A program made the translations under genes and the position numbers. This document shows, piece by piece, positions 17,757-27,220 of a stretch of 33,373 nucleotides of DNA (positions are counted from its first letter, which is position 1; the number at the start of each line of letters is the position of its first letter). The notes under the pieces were generated by a model. It searched no databases. It saw only the letters and a program-made list of their open reading frames with translations, and was not told where the DNA came from. The DNA comes from Pseudomonas sp. GM80 (GTDB lineage: Bacteria; Pseudomonadota; Gammaproteobacteria; Pseudomonadales; Pseudomonadaceae): positions 1 to 33,373 of the forward strand of contig NZ_AKJD01000065.1 in the NCBI RefSeq assembly GCF_000282515.1, read 5' to 3'.

Positions 17757-18074
17757 ATGAAGTTTCTCTGCGCAGGCGCCGATCTGGCTGAAGCCGCCAG
17801 TCGTGGTTTTGAAGTCGACGGGAAAAAGCTCTTCGCCGTGCGCCGCAGCGGCCAGGCCTATGTTTACCTCAATCGCTGCCCGCACCGCGGCGTCGGGCTG
17901 GAATGGCAGCCCGACCAGTTTCTTGACCCCAGCAACAGCCTGATCCAGTGCGCCACCCACGGCGCACTGTTTCTCATCGAGGACGGCGAATGCGTGGCCG
18001 GGCCTTGCGCCGGGCAGTCACTCACCGCCATCCCCTGCCGCGAAGACGCGCAAGGCCTGTGGATCAACGTTTAA
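17757..18074 (+). CDS. Small soluble Rieske [2Fe-2S] protein
   Basis: A 105-residue cytoplasmic Rieske ferredoxin-like protein. The cluster ligands are visible as C41-P-H43-R-G and C65-A-T-H68-G, with 21 residues between the two boxes. There is no signal peptide, membrane span or fused oxygenase domain, so it resembles the stand-alone NirD/biphenyl-ferredoxin type. The ATG has AGAGGA 5 nt upstream. It is divergent from phuT and converges on sfsA; the two stop codons overlap within TTAA. No oxygenase or reductase partner is adjacent, so its electron partner is unknown. The iron-related neighbourhood may be coincidence or may reflect iron-dependent control. Confidence 0.9.
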   Translation: MKFLCAGADLAEAASRGFEVDGKKLFAVRRSGQAYVYLNRCPHRGVGLEWQPDQFLDPSNSLIQCATHGALFLIEDGECVAGPCAGQSLTAIPCREDAQGLWINV

Positions 18075-18784
18075 CCGTTGAGCAAGACGTCGAGACGCCG
18101 GTCGATGACCATTTCTTCATGGTTCAAACGCACGCCGTACGCCAGCACCTCAACGCCACAGGCAACGGCTTCGAGAAGCGCATCGGCGTACGCCGAATCG
18201 ATTTCCTTCGCAGGCCGCACCGCTTCAATCCCGCTCAGATTGACGCAATACAACTGCACCGCCCGAATCCCGTCGCGAGCCAAATGCGCCAGCTCACGCA
18301 AATGCTTGGCGCCACGCTGGGTCACGGCATCCGGAAACGCCGCCACCGCCGTGCCATCGAAGCCCAGGGTGACGCTTTTCACTTCCACATACGCCGGGCC
18401 GCTCGGGTATTCGAGGCGGAAATCGATACGGCTTTTTTCCTGCCCATAGGCGACTTCTCGCTTCAACGCGGTAAAGCCGTTCAACTCGCTGATCACGCCA
18501 GCCTGCAAGGCTTCCTCGACCAACCCGTTGGCGCGTCCGGTGTTCACACAAAACAGCCGCCCTTGCAGGGTTTCGCCGATCTCCCAAGTGCCGGGCAATT
18601 TGCGCTTGGGATCGTTGGAGCGGCTGAACCAGACCTGCCCGCCCTCGACCTGACAATTGAGCATGGAGCCGGTGTTCGGGCAGTGAATCGTCAGCAACTC
18701 GCCGCTAACGGTCTCGATATCGGCGAGAAAGCGTTTGTATCGACGAATCAACCGCGCTTCTTCAAGAGGGGGATAAAAGCGCAT
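18071..18784 (-). CDS. sfsA: SfsA (sugar fermentation stimulation protein) family, probable nuclease-fold protein
   Basis: A 237-residue member of the SfsA family, with an N-terminal OB-like domain ([24 protein letters not shown], about residues 12-55) and a C-terminal restriction-endonuclease-like domain. The PD-(D/E)XK pattern is visible as SRIDFRLEY then YVEVKSVTL (about residues 113-135). E. coli SfsA was found through maltose metabolism and binds DNA; its enzymatic role is unsettled. I start at MRFYPPLEE, whose ATG overlaps the upstream aminotransferase stop by one base. In E. coli sfsA is likewise next to dksA, an arrangement broadly conserved in gammaproteobacteria. Confidence 0.95.
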   Translation of the reverse strand: MRFYPPLEEARLIRRYKRFLADIETVSGELLTIHCPNTGSMLNCQVEGGQVWFSRSNDPKRKLPGTWEIGETLQGRLFCVNTGRANGLVEEALQAGVISELNGFTALKREVAYGQEKSRIDFRLEYPSGPAYVEVKSVTLGFDGTAVAAFPDAVTQRGAKHLRELAHLARDGIRAVQLYCVNLSGIEAVRPAKEIDSAYADALLEAVACGVEVLAYGVRLNHEEMVIDRRLDVLLNG

Positions 18785-19956
18785 CAGCCTTGCCAACTCT
18801 TCAAGCCACGCGCGATGCGCTCCACCGCTTCTTGTAAGCGAGGGAGGTTCTGCGTGTAGGCAAAACGCACATGATGACTGGCTTGATAACGACCAAAATC
18901 CAGCCCCGGCGTAAAAGCGACGTGCTCGGTTTCGAGGAAATGACGGCAGAACGCGAAGCCATCGCCGCCGAACTGGCTGATATCGGCGTACAAATAGAAC
19001 GCGCCTTCCGGCTCCACGGCAATGTTGAATCCGAGCTCGCGCAGGGCGGGCAGCAGGAAGTCGCGACGACGACCAAATTCAGCGCGACGCTCCTCCAGAA
19101 TGGCGATGGTGTCCGGCTCGAAGCACGCCAATGCAGCGTATTGCGCCATGCTCGGGGCGCTGATGTAGAGATTTTGCGCGAGCTTCTCCAGATCACTCAC
19201 CGCCGCTTCCGGTGCGACCAGCCAGCCCAGGCGCCAGCCGGTCATGCCGAAGTACTTGGAGAAACTGTTCAGGACAAAAGCGCTGTCATCGACTTCCAGC
19301 ACGCTGGCGGCATCGGTGCCGTAAGTCAGACCGTGATAGATCTCATCCACCACCAGATGCCCGTGTTTCGCCTTGATGGCTGTGGATAACCCGGCCAGCT
19401 CATCGCGGGTCAGGATCGTTCCGGTCGGGTTGGCCGGCGAGGCAACCAGCGCGCCGACGCTGTCGTGGTCCCAATGACGCTCGACCAGATCCGGGGTCAG
19501 TTGATAGCGCACGTCCGGCCCGACCGGCACCAACTGTGCCGCGCCCTCGACCAATCGCAGGAAGTGCCGGTTGCACGGATAGCCTGGGTCCGCCAACAGC
19601 CAGTGTTTGCCGGGGTCGACCAGCAACGCACTGGCCAGCAACAGCGCACCAGAACCACCCGGCGTGATCAGAATCCGCCGCGGATCAATGTTCAAGCCGT
19701 AACGCGATTGGTAAAAACCGGCGATCGCCTCGCGCAACTCGGGAATCCCGCGCGCTGCGGTGTAACGGGTCTTGCCCGCCGTCAGCGCCGCTTGCCCGGC
19801 CCGAATGATCGGTTCGGCCGTGGTGAAGTCCGGCTCGCCGATCTCCAGATGGATCACGTCGTGGCCTTCAGCCTGCAATTCATTGGCCCGCGCCAGCAGC
19901 GCCATTACATGGAACGGTTCGATCGCACGACTGCGCGCACTGTACGGCTGAGCCAT
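18784..19956 (-). CDS. Pyridoxal-phosphate-dependent class I/II aminotransferase
   Basis: A 390-residue fold-type I aminotransferase of the AspC/AlaA-like group. The PLP lysine lies in [17 protein letters not shown] (about residues 229-245), the cofactor-binding aspartate and tyrosine in [11 protein letters not shown] (about 198-208), Asn in [11 protein letters not shown] (about 169-179) and the substrate-carboxylate Arg in [10 protein letters not shown] near the C-terminus (about 365). No signal peptide. It overlaps sfsA by one base, suggesting one transcript. The substrate cannot be read from sequence; the orthologue in P. aeruginosa is also only a probable aminotransferase. Confidence 0.92.
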   Translation of the reverse strand: MAQPYSARSRAIEPFHVMALLARANELQAEGHDVIHLEIGEPDFTTAEPIIRAGQAALTAGKTRYTAARGIPELREAIAGFYQSRYGLNIDPRRILITPGGSGALLLASALLVDPGKHWLLADPGYPCNRHFLRLVEGAAQLVPVGPDVRYQLTPDLVERHWDHDSVGALVASPANPTGTILTRDELAGLSTAIKAKHGHLVVDEIYHGLTYGTDAASVLEVDDSAFVLNSFSKYFGMTGWRLGWLVAPEAAVSDLEKLAQNLYISAPSMAQYAALACFEPDTIAILEERRAEFGRRRDFLLPALRELGFNIAVEPEGAFYLYADISQFGGDGFAFCRHFLETEHVAFTPGLDFGRYQASHHVRFAYTQNLPRLQEAVERIARGLKSWQG

Positions 19957-20290
19957 TGGTTTTCCTTCGAAGGGGAAAAAGAGACGATTCTACCCATCTG
20001 CCGGAACGAGCGAGAACCCGCAGCGGTCACAGCCTCAAGAACGCTGGACTGTAACGATATGAGCGTACGCTCCAGGATTGACTAAAATCAGTGATTGAAC
20101 AGGTCTCCAACACCGCCAGACACGGCTTGTCAGACTTTTGCAAGCGCCACCCGCCGGGGCCTCGACATCCGGGAGTAGCGCAGGCTGAATTGATCTGGTA
20201 AGTTCGCCCGCTTGCAGCCGCAGGGCCGGCAGGTGTCGGTGATGGAGCAATCCTGCGCAATGGATTACAAGAGTAGAGGCGGTCCATTTC
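19957..20290. other. Divergent intergenic region between the aminotransferase gene and dksA
   Basis: No gene is visible. The region contains a perfect 12-bp palindrome GAGCGTACGCTC at 20061-20072 and a TTGACT at 20079-20084 that could be a -35 for dksA, without a clear -10 (AGGTCT at 17 nt). About 200 nt of GC-rich leader then run to the dksA ATG. The ribosome site before dksA (GAGG, 11 nt spacing) is poor. Confidence 0.5.
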
Positions 20291-20734
20291 ATGCCCACCC
20301 AAGCAAAGCAACAGCAGAATCAGACGATCAGCGGTTTCGAACCTTATGTTCCGGCGAAAGGTGAAGAGTACATGGGCGCCCCGATGCGCGCGCACTTCAC
20401 CAAGGTCCTGAACAAGTGGAAACAGGAGTTGATGCAGGAAGTCGACCGCACCGTTGACCACATGAAGGACGAAGCTGCCAATTTCCCGGACCCGGCCGAC
20501 CGTGCCAGCCAGGAAGAAGAATTCGCCCTCGAGCTGCGCGCCCGCGACCGCGAACGCAAGCTGATCAAGAAAATCGACAAGACGCTGCAACTGATCGAAG
20601 ACGAAGAGTACGGTTGGTGCGATTCGTGCGGCGTCGAGATTGGTGTGAAACGCCTTGAAGCACGCCCTACAGCCGACATGTGCGTCGACTGCAAGACCCT
20701 GGCGGAAATCAAGGAAAAGCAGGTCGGCAAGTAA
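20291..20734 (+). CDS. dksA: RNA polymerase-binding transcription factor DksA
   Basis: Cofactor of the stringent response. It enters the RNA polymerase secondary channel and, with ppGpp, represses rRNA promoters and activates amino-acid promoters. The 147 residues match the canonical DksA. The long coiled coil spans about residues 33-105, with its tip carrying the essential acidic pair (DPADRASQEEE, about 71-81). The zinc finger is complete as CDSCG...CVDCK (four cysteines, about 114-138), so this is the zinc-dependent form, unlike the Cys-less DksA2 of P. aeruginosa. It is followed by a strong terminator. Confidence 0.97.
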   Translation: MPTQAKQQQNQTISGFEPYVPAKGEEYMGAPMRAHFTKVLNKWKQELMQEVDRTVDHMKDEAANFPDPADRASQEEEFALELRARDRERKLIKKIDKTLQLIEDEEYGWCDSCGVEIGVKRLEARPTADMCVDCKTLAEIKEKQVGK

Positions 20735-20747
20735 TCTCGACCTGAAC

Positions 20748-20779
20748 GAAAAACGGAGCGTGCGAACGCTCCGTTTTTG
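20748..20779 (+). terminator. Terminator of dksA
   Basis: Nine-bp stem ACGGAGCGT (20753-20761) / ACGCTCCGT (20766-20774) with a GCGA tetraloop, A5 before it and T5 after it. Confidence 0.93.
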
Positions 20780-20809
20780 TTTCTGTCTTTTGCCTTTGCC
20801 TTTGCCTTT

Positions 20810-20899
20810 TGTAGGAGTGAGCCTGCTCGCGATAGCGGTGGGTCGGTCAATATCGGTGTTGAATGTCGCACCGCTATCGCGAGCAGGCTCACTCCTACA
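20810..20899. repeat. REP doublet, family B
   Basis: Arms 20810-20840 and 20869-20899 are perfect 31-nt inverted copies of the TGTAGGAGTGAGCCTG unit, with a 28-nt spacer. It directly follows a short TTTGCC hexamer tandem (three copies, about 20789-20807) and lies between dksA and gluQ. Confidence 0.93.
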
Positions 20900-20938
20900 G
20901 GTTGACCTGCGTATAGCCTGAAAAGTAGCTTCGTTTCC

Positions 20939-21835
20939 ATGACTGCCAAAAAATCCCCCGCCTACATCGGCCGCTTCGCCCCGACCCCCAGTGGCCACCT
21001 GCACTTCGGCTCGCTGGTCGCCGCCCTCGCCTCTTACCTCGACGCCCGTTCGGTCGGCGGTCGCTGGCTGGTGCGCATGGAAGATCTCGATCCGCCCCGT
21101 GAAGAACCCGGTGCGCAAACCGCGATTCTCAAGGCGCTGGAAAGCTACGGCTTCGAATGGGACGGCGACATGGTGCGCCAGAGCGATCGGCACGATGCCT
21201 ACGCCGACGTCCTCAATAGCCTGTTCAATCACGGCCTGGCCTACGCCTGTACCTGCTCGCGCAAACAGCTCGAAGCGTACAACGGCATTTATCCGGGCCT
21301 GTGCCGTAATCTCGGCCACGCTCAGCAAGACGCCGCCATTCGCCTGCGCGTGCCGGAACTGGAATACCACTTCATCGACCGCGTGCAAGGCGAATACCGT
21401 CAGCATCTGGGCCGCGACGTCGGCGATTTCGTCATCCGCCGTCGCGACGGCCTCTATGCTTATCAACTGGCCGTGGTGCTCGATGATGCCTGGCAAGGCA
21501 TCACCGACATCGTTCGTGGTGCCGATCTGCTCGACTCGACACCGCGTCAGCTCTACCTGCAAGAGCTGCTGGGCCTGCGCCAACCGCGCTATCTGCACCT
21601 GCCGCTAATTACCCAACCGGACGGCAACAAGCTCGGCAAGTCATACCGTTCGCCACCGCTGGAAGCCGATCAGGCCACGCCGTTGTTACTCAGAGCCCTG
21701 CGCGCTCTGGGGCAGAACCCCGGCGCCGAACTGGCCCACGCTTCGCCGCAAGAATTACTGGCGTGGGGTTGCCTGCACTGGGATGCGACAAAGATCCCGC
21801 GCACACTGACCTTGCCCGAAGCGCAACTGCTATGA
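20939..21835 (+). CDS. gluQ: Glutamyl-Q tRNA(Asp) synthetase
   Basis: A GluRS paralogue lacking the anticodon-binding domain. It activates glutamate and attaches it to queuosine at position 34 of tRNA-Asp. The 298 residues match the family. The HIGH-type motif is PTPSGHLHFG (about residues 14-23), and the zinc-binding region is YACTCSRKQ...YPGLCRNLGH (about 101-125). The KMSKS equivalent is KLGKS (about 230-234). The start ATG lacks a clear ribosome site. It lies downstream of dksA, a conserved pairing in gammaproteobacteria, but is separated here by a terminator and a REP doublet. Confidence 0.95.
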   Translation: MTAKKSPAYIGRFAPTPSGHLHFGSLVAALASYLDARSVGGRWLVRMEDLDPPREEPGAQTAILKALESYGFEWDGDMVRQSDRHDAYADVLNSLFNHGLAYACTCSRKQLEAYNGIYPGLCRNLGHAQQDAAIRLRVPELEYHFIDRVQGEYRQHLGRDVGDFVIRRRDGLYAYQLAVVLDDAWQGITDIVRGADLLDSTPRQLYLQELLGLRQPRYLHLPLITQPDGNKLGKSYRSPPLEADQATPLLLRALRALGQNPGAELAHASPQELLAWGCLHWDATKIPRTLTLPEAQLL

Positions 21836-21912
21836 CGCCACTTGCAGTCGCGCGCCCATCCGTTACCATCGCCGCACGTTTTCGGGCACGCGCATAAAAA
21901 AGAGAGGCCGGG

Positions 21913-22089
21913 ATGTACATCTATCGCTTGGTCCTGCTTTTAGTCGTCGGGATCTATCTGTTTTCCCCCGCCATCATGGATTGGTGGATCGACGCGACGG
22001 GCGCCTGGTATCGCCCTTATCTGCTTTGGCTGATCCTGATTGTTGTGACCTTCATCCTGCAGAGCCAAAAAGATGCCGATGAGCTTTAG
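21913..22089 (+). CDS. cbrX: CbrX, small membrane protein overlapping cbrA
   Basis: A 58-residue protein starting MYIYRLVLLLVVGIYLF, with two predicted membrane spans (about residues 5-22 and 36-50) linked by a Trp-rich, acidic loop (MDWWIDATGAWYRPY) and ending in a short polar tail. Its last 17 nt overlap the start of cbrA in another frame, so cbrA translation is probably coupled to it. The small gene at this position in P. putida has been named cbrX. A GGCCGGG-type ribosome site precedes the ATG. Whether the peptide itself matters or only its translation does cannot be told from sequence. Confidence 0.85.
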   Translation: MYIYRLVLLLVVGIYLFSPAIMDWWIDATGAWYRPYLLWLILIVVTFILQSQKDADEL

Positions 22090-25027
22090 CCTGACCCAGA
22101 TGATCCTGATCAGCGCCGCGTACCTGGCGGTGCTGTTCGGCGTTGCATGGGTCAGTGAACGGGGCATGATCCCGCGTGCGATCATTCGCCACCCGCTGAC
22201 TTACACTTTGTCGCTGGGGGTTTACGCCAGTGCGTGGGCGTTCTACGGCACGGTGGGCCTCGCGTATCAGTACGGCTACGGTTTTCTCTCCAGTTACCTC
22301 GGCGTTTCCGGCGCATTTCTGCTGGCGCCGGTGCTGCTTTATCCAATTCTGAAGATCACCCGCACCTACCAACTGTCATCGCTGGCGGACCTGTTCGCCT
22401 TTCGCTTTCGCAGCACCTGGGCCGGCGCGCTGACCACGATCTTCATGCTGATTGGCGTGTTGCCGTTGCTGGCGTTGCAGATTCAAGCGGTGGCCGATTC
22501 CATCGGCATCCTCACCGGCGAACCGGTGCAGAGCCGTGTAGCACTGGCGTTCTGTGCGCTGATCATTCTGTTCACGATTTTCTTCGGCTCCCGCCACATC
22601 GCCACCCGCGAGAAACACGAAGGGCTGGTGTTCGCGATTGCCTTTGAATCGGTGATCAAACTGATCGCCCTCGGCGGCGTCGGTCTGTATGCGCTGTACG
22701 GCGTGTTCGACGGCCCGCAACAACTTGAGGTGTGGCTGCTGCAAAACCAGACCGCCCTCGCCGCGTTGCACACGCCATTGCAGGAAGGCCCATGGCGCAC
22801 GCTGCTGCTGGTGTTTTTTGCCTCGGCAATCGTGATGCCGCACATGTATCACATGACGTTTACCGAGAACCTCAATCCGCGCTCACTGGTCAGTGCGAGC
22901 TGGGGTTTGCCGCTGTTCCTGCTGCTGATGAGCCTGGCGGTGCCGCTGATCTTGTGGGCCGGCCTGAAACTGGGCGCCACGACCAATCCGGAATATTTCA
23001 CCCTCGGCATCGGCATCGCCGCCAACAGCAAGCCGCTGGCGTTGCTCGCCTACGTCGGCGGTCTATCGGCGGCCAGCGGCCTGATCATCGTCACCACGCT
23101 GGCGCTGTCGGGCATGGCGCTGAACCACCTGGTGCTGCCGCTTTATCAGCCGCCGGCTGAAGGCAATATCTACCGTTGGCTGAAGTGGACGCGCCGCGCG
23201 CTGATCGTCGCGATCATCATGGCCGGTTTCGGTTTCTACCTGATGCTTGGCGCCGAGCAGGATCTGGCCAACCTCGGCATTGTTGCTTTCGTGGCGACCC
23301 TGCAATTCCTCCCGGGCGTGCTGTCCGTACTGTACTGGCCAACCGCTAACCGCCGAGGCTTTATCGCCGGTCTGCTGGCGGGGATTCTGGTTTGGGTGGT
23401 GACCATGCTGTTGCCGCTGGTCGGCAATCTGCAGGGCTTCTACATCCCGCTGCTGAACATGATTTACGTGCTCGACGACACCAGCTGGCACATGGCGGCC
23501 ATCGCCTCGCTCGCCGCCAACGTATTGATGTTCACGCTGATCTCGCTGTTCACCAATGCCAGTCCGGAAGAAGCCAGCGCCGCCGAAGCCTGCGCCGTGG
23601 ATAACGTCCGTCGCCCGCAGCGCCGCGAACTGCACGCAGCCTCCCCGCAGGAGTTCGCCACACAACTGGCCAAACCGCTGGGCGCCAAGGCTGCGCAGAA
23701 AGAAGTCGAACAAGCGCTGCGAGACCTTTATCTGCCCTTCGACGAACGCCGCCCTTACGCCTTGCGCCGTTTGCGCGACCGCATCGAAGCCAACCTCTCC
23801 GGCCTGATGGGCCCGAGCGTCGCGCAGGACATGGTGGAAACCTTCCTGCCGTACAAGGCTGGCGGTGAAAACTATGTCACCGAAGACATCCACTTCATCG
23901 AAAGCCGCCTCGAGGATTACCACTCGCGCCTCACCGGTCTGGCGGCCGAACTCGATGCTTTGCGCCGTTACCATCGCCAGACCTTGCAGGAACTGCCGAT
24001 GGGCGTCTGCTCGCTGGCCAAGGATCAAGAGATCCTGATGTGGAACAAGGCCATGGAAGAACTCACCGGGATTGCCGCGCAACGTGTGGTCGGTTCGCGC
24101 CTGAGCACCATCGGCGAGCCGTGGAAAGAATTGCTCCAGGGCTTCATCAATCTGCCCGACGAGCATTTGCACAAACAGCATCTGGCCCTCGACGGCCAGA
24201 CCCGCTGGTTGAACCTGCACAAAGCGGCCATCGATGAGCCGCTTGCTCCGGGTAACAGCGGTCTGGTGTTACTGGTCGAGGACTTGACCGAAACGCAGAT
24301 GCTCGAAGACAAACTGGTGCACTCCGAGCGTCTGGCCAGCATTGGTCGACTCGCGGCGGGTGTCGCCCACGAAATCGGCAACCCGGTCACCGGCATCGCC
24401 TGTCTGGCGCAAAACCTGCGCGAAGAGCGCGAAGAAGACGACGAACTGACGGAAATCAGCGGGCAGATTCTCGAACAGACCAAACGCATATCGCGCATCG
24501 TCCAGTCGTTGATGAGTTTCGCCCACGCCGGCAGCCATCAGCACAGTGACGAGCCGGTTTGTCTGGCGGAAGTGGCGCAGGACGCGATTGGCCTGCTGGC
24601 GCTGAACCGACGCAATTTCGAAGTGCAGTTCTACAACCTGTGCGATCCGGATCACTGGGTCGAAGGCGATCCGCAGCGACTCGCGCAGGTTTTGATCAAT
24701 TTGCTTTCAAACGCCCGCGACGCCTCGCCGCCGCACAGCGCGGTACGGGTCAAGAGCGAAGCCGGCGAACACACGGTCGATCTGATCGTCGAGGACGAAG
24801 GCAGCGGTATTCCGAAGAACATCATGGATAGATTGTTCGAACCCTTCTTCACCACCAAGGATCCTGGCGAAGGCACCGGTCTGGGCCTTGCACTGGTCTA
24901 TTCCATCGTTGAAGAGCATTATGGACAAATCACCATCGACAGCCCGGCTGATGTACAAAGCCAACGCGGCACCCGTATCCGGGTGACCTTACCGCGTCAT
25001 GTCGAAGCGACGTCCGCTGTGAACTGA
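22073..25027 (+). CDS. cbrA: CbrA, sensor histidine kinase with a transporter-like domain
   Basis: Sensor of the CbrAB system, which controls carbon/nitrogen balance and use of amino acids. The 984 residues are built of an SLC5/sodium-solute-symporter-like domain of about 13 spans (about 1-500), a linker/STAC region and a PAS domain (about 640-750, [22 protein letters not shown]). The dimerisation domain has the phosphoacceptor His about 766 in [12 protein letters not shown]. The ATPase domain has N box [11 protein letters not shown]1 DEGSGIPK and G2 [11 protein letters not shown]. Two starts are possible, 22073 (MPMSFS) and 22079 (MSFS). Both lie inside cbrX and lack their own ribosome site. 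cbrB follows after 22 nt. Confidence 0.97.
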   Translation: MPMSFSLTQMILISAAYLAVLFGVAWVSERGMIPRAIIRHPLTYTLSLGVYASAWAFYGTVGLAYQYGYGFLSSYLGVSGAFLLAPVLLYPILKITRTYQLSSLADLFAFRFRSTWAGALTTIFMLIGVLPLLALQIQAVADSIGILTGEPVQSRVALAFCALIILFTIFFGSRHIATREKHEGLVFAIAFESVIKLIALGGVGLYALYGVFDGPQQLEVWLLQNQTALAALHTPLQEGPWRTLLLVFFASAIVMPHMYHMTFTENLNPRSLVSASWGLPLFLLLMSLAVPLILWAGLKLGATTNPEYFTLGIGIAANSKPLALLAYVGGLSAASGLIIVTTLALSGMALNHLVLPLYQPPAEGNIYRWLKWTRRALIVAIIMAGFGFYLMLGAEQDLANLGIVAFVATLQFLPGVLSVLYWPTANRRGFIAGLLAGILVWVVTMLLPLVGNLQGFYIPLLNMIYVLDDTSWHMAAIASLAANVLMFTLISLFTNASPEEASAAEACAVDNVRRPQRRELHAASPQEFATQLAKPLGAKAAQKEVEQALRDLYLPFDERRPYALRRLRDRIEANLSGLMGPSVAQDMVETFLPYKAGGENYVTEDIHFIESRLEDYHSRLTGLAAELDALRRYHRQTLQELPMGVCSLAKDQEILMWNKAMEELTGIAAQRVVGSRLSTIGEPWKELLQGFINLPDEHLHKQHLALDGQTRWLNLHKAAIDEPLAPGNSGLVLLVEDLTETQMLEDKLVHSERLASIGRLAAGVAHEIGNPVTGIACLAQNLREEREEDDELTEISGQILEQTKRISRIVQSLMSFAHAGSHQHSDEPVCLAEVAQDAIGLLALNRRNFEVQFYNLCDPDHWVEGDPQRLAQVLINLLSNARDASPPHSAVRVKSEAGEHTVDLIVEDEGSGIPKNIMDRLFEPFFTTKDPGEGTGLGLALVYSIVEEHYGQITIDSPADVQSQRGTRIRVTLPRHVEATSAVN

Positions 25028-25049
25028 GACCGTCGAGAGTATCGAATCA

Positions 25050-26486
25050 ATGCCGCACATTTTGATCGTCGAAGACGAAACAATTATCCGCTCCGCCTTG
25101 CGCCGCCTGCTGGAACGTAATCAGTACCAGGTCAGCGAAGCCGGTTCAGTGCAGGAAGCACAAGAACGCTTCACCATTCCTACGTTCGACCTGATCGTCA
25201 GCGATCTGCGTTTGCCGGGCGCTCCGGGCACCGAGCTGATCAAGCTCGGCCAGGGCACGCCGGTGCTGATCATGACCAGTTACGCCAGCCTGCGCTCGGC
25301 GGTCGACTCGATGAAGATGGGCGCGGTGGACTACATCGCCAAGCCTTTCGACCACGATGAAATGCTCCAGGCTGTCGCGCGGATTCTGCGTGATCGCCAA
25401 TCGGCTCCCGCTGCCGGCGAAGCAGTTGCCAGCAAACCGGCCAATGGCAGCGGCAAACCCGCCACTGACAACAGCAACGGCGAAATCGGCATCATTGGTT
25501 CGTGCCCGCCGATGCAGGATCTGTACAGCAAGATCCGCAAAGTCGCGCCGACCGATTCCAATGTCCTGATCCAAGGCGAGTCCGGCACCGGTAAAGAACT
25601 GGTGGCGCGCGCCCTGCACAATCTGTCGAAACGCGCCAAGGCACCGATGATTTCGGTGAACTGTGCAGCTATCCCGGAAAGCCTGATCGAGTCTGAACTG
25701 TTCGGCCACGAGAAAGGTGCGTTCACTGGCGCCAGCGCCGGGCGTGCCGGTCTGGTCGAAGCGGCGGATGGCGGCACCTTGTTCCTCGACGAAATCGGCG
25801 AACTGCCGCTGGAAGCTCAGGCCCGCCTGCTGCGCGTGTTGCAGGAAGGTGAAATACGCCGTGTTGGTTCCGTGCAGTCGCAGAAGGTCGATGTGCGCCT
25901 GATCGCGGCCACGCACCGGGACCTGAAAAGTCTGGCGAAAATCGGCCAGTTCCGTGAAGACCTTTATTACCGTCTGCACGTGATCGCCCTGAAACTGCCC
26001 GCCCTGCGCGAGCGCGGTGCCGACGTCAACGAAATCGCCACGGCTTTCCTCGCTCGCCAGAGCGCGCGCATCAATCGTACCGACCTCAAGTTTGCTGCGG
26101 ATGCCGAACAGGCCATTCGTCACTATTCCTGGCCGGGTAACGTGCGGGAGTTGGAGAACGCAGTCGAGCGCGCGGTGATTCTTAGCGAAAGCCCGGAAAT
26201 CTCCGCCGATTTGCTGGGCATCGACATCGAGCTGAGCGATCTGGAAGACGACGAGTTCATCGGTCTGCCGCCGCAAACGGGCGGTAACGCCAGCAACAGC
26301 AGCCACGAGCCGACCGAAGACCTGTCGCTGGAAGACTATTTCCAGCACTTCGTCCTAGAACATCAAGACCACATGACCGAGACCGAACTGGCGCGCAAAT
26401 TGGGCGTCAGCCGTAAATGTCTGTGGGAGCGTCGTCAGCGTCTGGGCATTCCACGGCGCAAGACCGGGGTCGCCAGCGAGAGCTGA
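25050..26486 (+). CDS. cbrB: CbrB, NtrC-family response regulator
   Basis: Sigma-54-dependent activator phosphorylated by CbrA; its best-known target is crcZ. The 478 residues contain a receiver domain with Asp52 ([10 protein letters not shown]) and the Lys of AKPF. The AAA+ domain has Walker A GESGTGKE (176-183), the sigma-54-contacting loop GAFTGA (223-228) and Walker [13 protein letters not shown]. The C-terminal Fis-type helix-turn-helix is [24 protein letters not shown] (about 444-468). It is followed by a terminator that sits among its own probable binding sites upstream of crcZ. Confidence 0.97.
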   Translation: MPHILIVEDETIIRSALRRLLERNQYQVSEAGSVQEAQERFTIPTFDLIVSDLRLPGAPGTELIKLGQGTPVLIMTSYASLRSAVDSMKMGAVDYIAKPFDHDEMLQAVARILRDRQSAPAAGEAVASKPANGSGKPATDNSNGEIGIIGSCPPMQDLYSKIRKVAPTDSNVLIQGESGTGKELVARALHNLSKRAKAPMISVNCAAIPESLIESELFGHEKGAFTGASAGRAGLVEAADGGTLFLDEIGELPLEAQARLLRVLQEGEIRRVGSVQSQKVDVRLIAATHRDLKSLAKIGQFREDLYYRLHVIALKLPALRERGADVNEIATAFLARQSARINRTDLKFAADAEQAIRHYSWPGNVRELENAVERAVILSESPEISADLLGIDIELSDLEDDEFIGLPPQTGGNASNSSHEPTEDLSLEDYFQHFVLEHQDHMTETELARKLGVSRKCLWERRQRLGIPRRKTGVASES

Positions 26487-26488
26487 AC

Positions 26489-26580
26489 GTTACCTGTCGA
26501 GTGCGCGGGTAACGGTTGAGGATGTGAAAAAACTGTTACCGCAGTCGATTCACGTAACAGAAGCCGGGGTTATCGGTAAC
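26489..26580 (+). promoter_or_regulatory. Probable CbrB enhancer sites upstream of crcZ
   Basis: Two GTTAC...GTAAC inverted repeats: 26489-26513 (15-nt spacer) and 26535-26558 (14-nt spacer, extended to TGTTAC/GTAACA). Their starts are 46 nt apart. A third, compact pair GTTAT-CG-GTAAC is at 26569-26580. They lie 100-195 nt upstream of the crcZ start, the usual enhancer distance for a sigma-54 activator, and resemble the TGTTAC-type sites reported for CbrB. Confidence 0.75.
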
Positions 26581-26598
26581 GAAACCCCGGTTTTTTTT
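26564..26598 (+). terminator. Terminator of cbrAB
   Basis: Eight-bp stem CCGGGGTT/AACCCCGG with an 11-nt loop, followed by T8. The loop contains a GGTAAC half-site. Confidence 0.9.
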
Positions 26599-26656
26599 CG
26601 CCCCGACAAAACGGTTATATCGACCTAACCCCTTGTTTTATTGGGTTTCGCAAAAG

Positions 26657-26674
26657 TTGGCACGCCCCCTGCTA
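26657..26674 (+). promoter_or_regulatory. Sigma-54 (-24/-12) promoter of crcZ
   Basis: TTGGCACG-CCCC-CTGCT fits the RpoN consensus TTGGCACG-N4-TTGCW with one mismatch. GG is at 26659-26660 and GC at 26671-26672, placing the start near 26684. Confidence 0.93.
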
Positions 26675-26683
26675 TATGTTTGG

Positions 26684-27050
26684 TACAAGAACAATAACAA
26701 GCAATGCACAAGACAATAATAATAAGACGAATCGACTCACGCACAATAAAAACAAGACGGCGAGAGGCGCAGCTAACTGATTCTTTTGGAGAGGCGTTGT
26801 ATTTGGGGCTTGCCCCACGACCAGACCGAGAACAACAAAAACTGTCCTAAGACAGAGCCTGTACTGGTTGGATCGTAAGATCACTGCAATTCAGCGACCA
26901 AAGCAATCCGTTTGCTCTTGGCTCCCGATTGGGAGGGTCACGAAGGAAACGCTTCGTGGCGAGGGCACTCAACAAAAACAAGAAGCCCGAATCAATAATA
27001 AAAAGAGCACGCAACTACTTCTTGGGGAGCTTCGGCTCCCCTTGTAGTTT
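26684..27050 (+). ncRNA. crcZ: CrcZ, Hfq/Crc-sequestering small RNA
   Basis: Regulatory RNA of about 367 nt that titrates Hfq (with Crc) and so relieves catabolite repression when preferred carbon sources are used up. It contains six A-rich CA-type motifs: about 26687-26704 (AACAATAACAA), 26711-26727 (ACAATAATAATAA), 26743-26758 (ACAATAAAAACAA), 26829-26842 (GAACAACAAAAAC), 26970-26985 (CAACAAAAACAAG) and 26990-27008 (AATCAATAATAAAAAG). The 3' end is a GGGGAGC-TTCG-GCTCCCC hairpin with a further ACTAC/GTAGT pairing. Its position between cbrB and pcnB is conserved in Pseudomonas. The ends are estimated from the promoter and the hairpin. Confidence 0.94.
27016..27050 (+). terminator. Terminator hairpin of crcZ
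   Basis: Seven-bp stem GGGGAGC (27024-27030) / GCTCCCC (27035-27041) closed by a TTCG tetraloop, then TTGTAGTTT. The outer ACTAC/GTAGT can extend the stem. Confidence 0.85.
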
Positions 27051-27150
27051 CTCCCTCCCGGCAAAATCCCCTGTTTTTATCGCGCGCGACGCCTGTAGCC
27101 TGCGGCTTGCAGCTCAAATCTGCCGTGTCCTACACCATCCCCCGACTAAA

Positions 27151-27159
27151 TGCTAGAAT
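27151..27159 (+). promoter_or_regulatory. Probable extended -10 promoter of pcnB
   Basis: TGCTAGAAT is an extended -10 element (TGn plus TAGAAT) 61 nt before the pcnB ATG, without a recognisable -35. It would give pcnB a promoter independent of crcZ. Confidence 0.45.
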
Positions 27160-27220
27160 CTGCGCCCATCATGCGGTCATTCTTTGGTATGGCCGAACAT
27201 TCCTTCAAACAGTGCATCCC

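Noticed and set aside
20789..20807. TTTGCC hexamer tandem before the REP doublet, considered as a phase-variation tract
   Set aside because: Only about three copies, lying after a terminator and outside any coding region or promoter spacer.
20027..21598. Open frame of 523 codons on the minus strand across dksA and gluQ
   Set aside because: It runs antisense through two clear genes, a terminator and a REP doublet; the product shows repeat-derived low complexity (KGKGKGK).
27107..27220. In-frame extension of pcnB by 38 codons
   Set aside because: It would overlap the probable promoter, has no ribosome site and exceeds the usual PcnB N-terminus.
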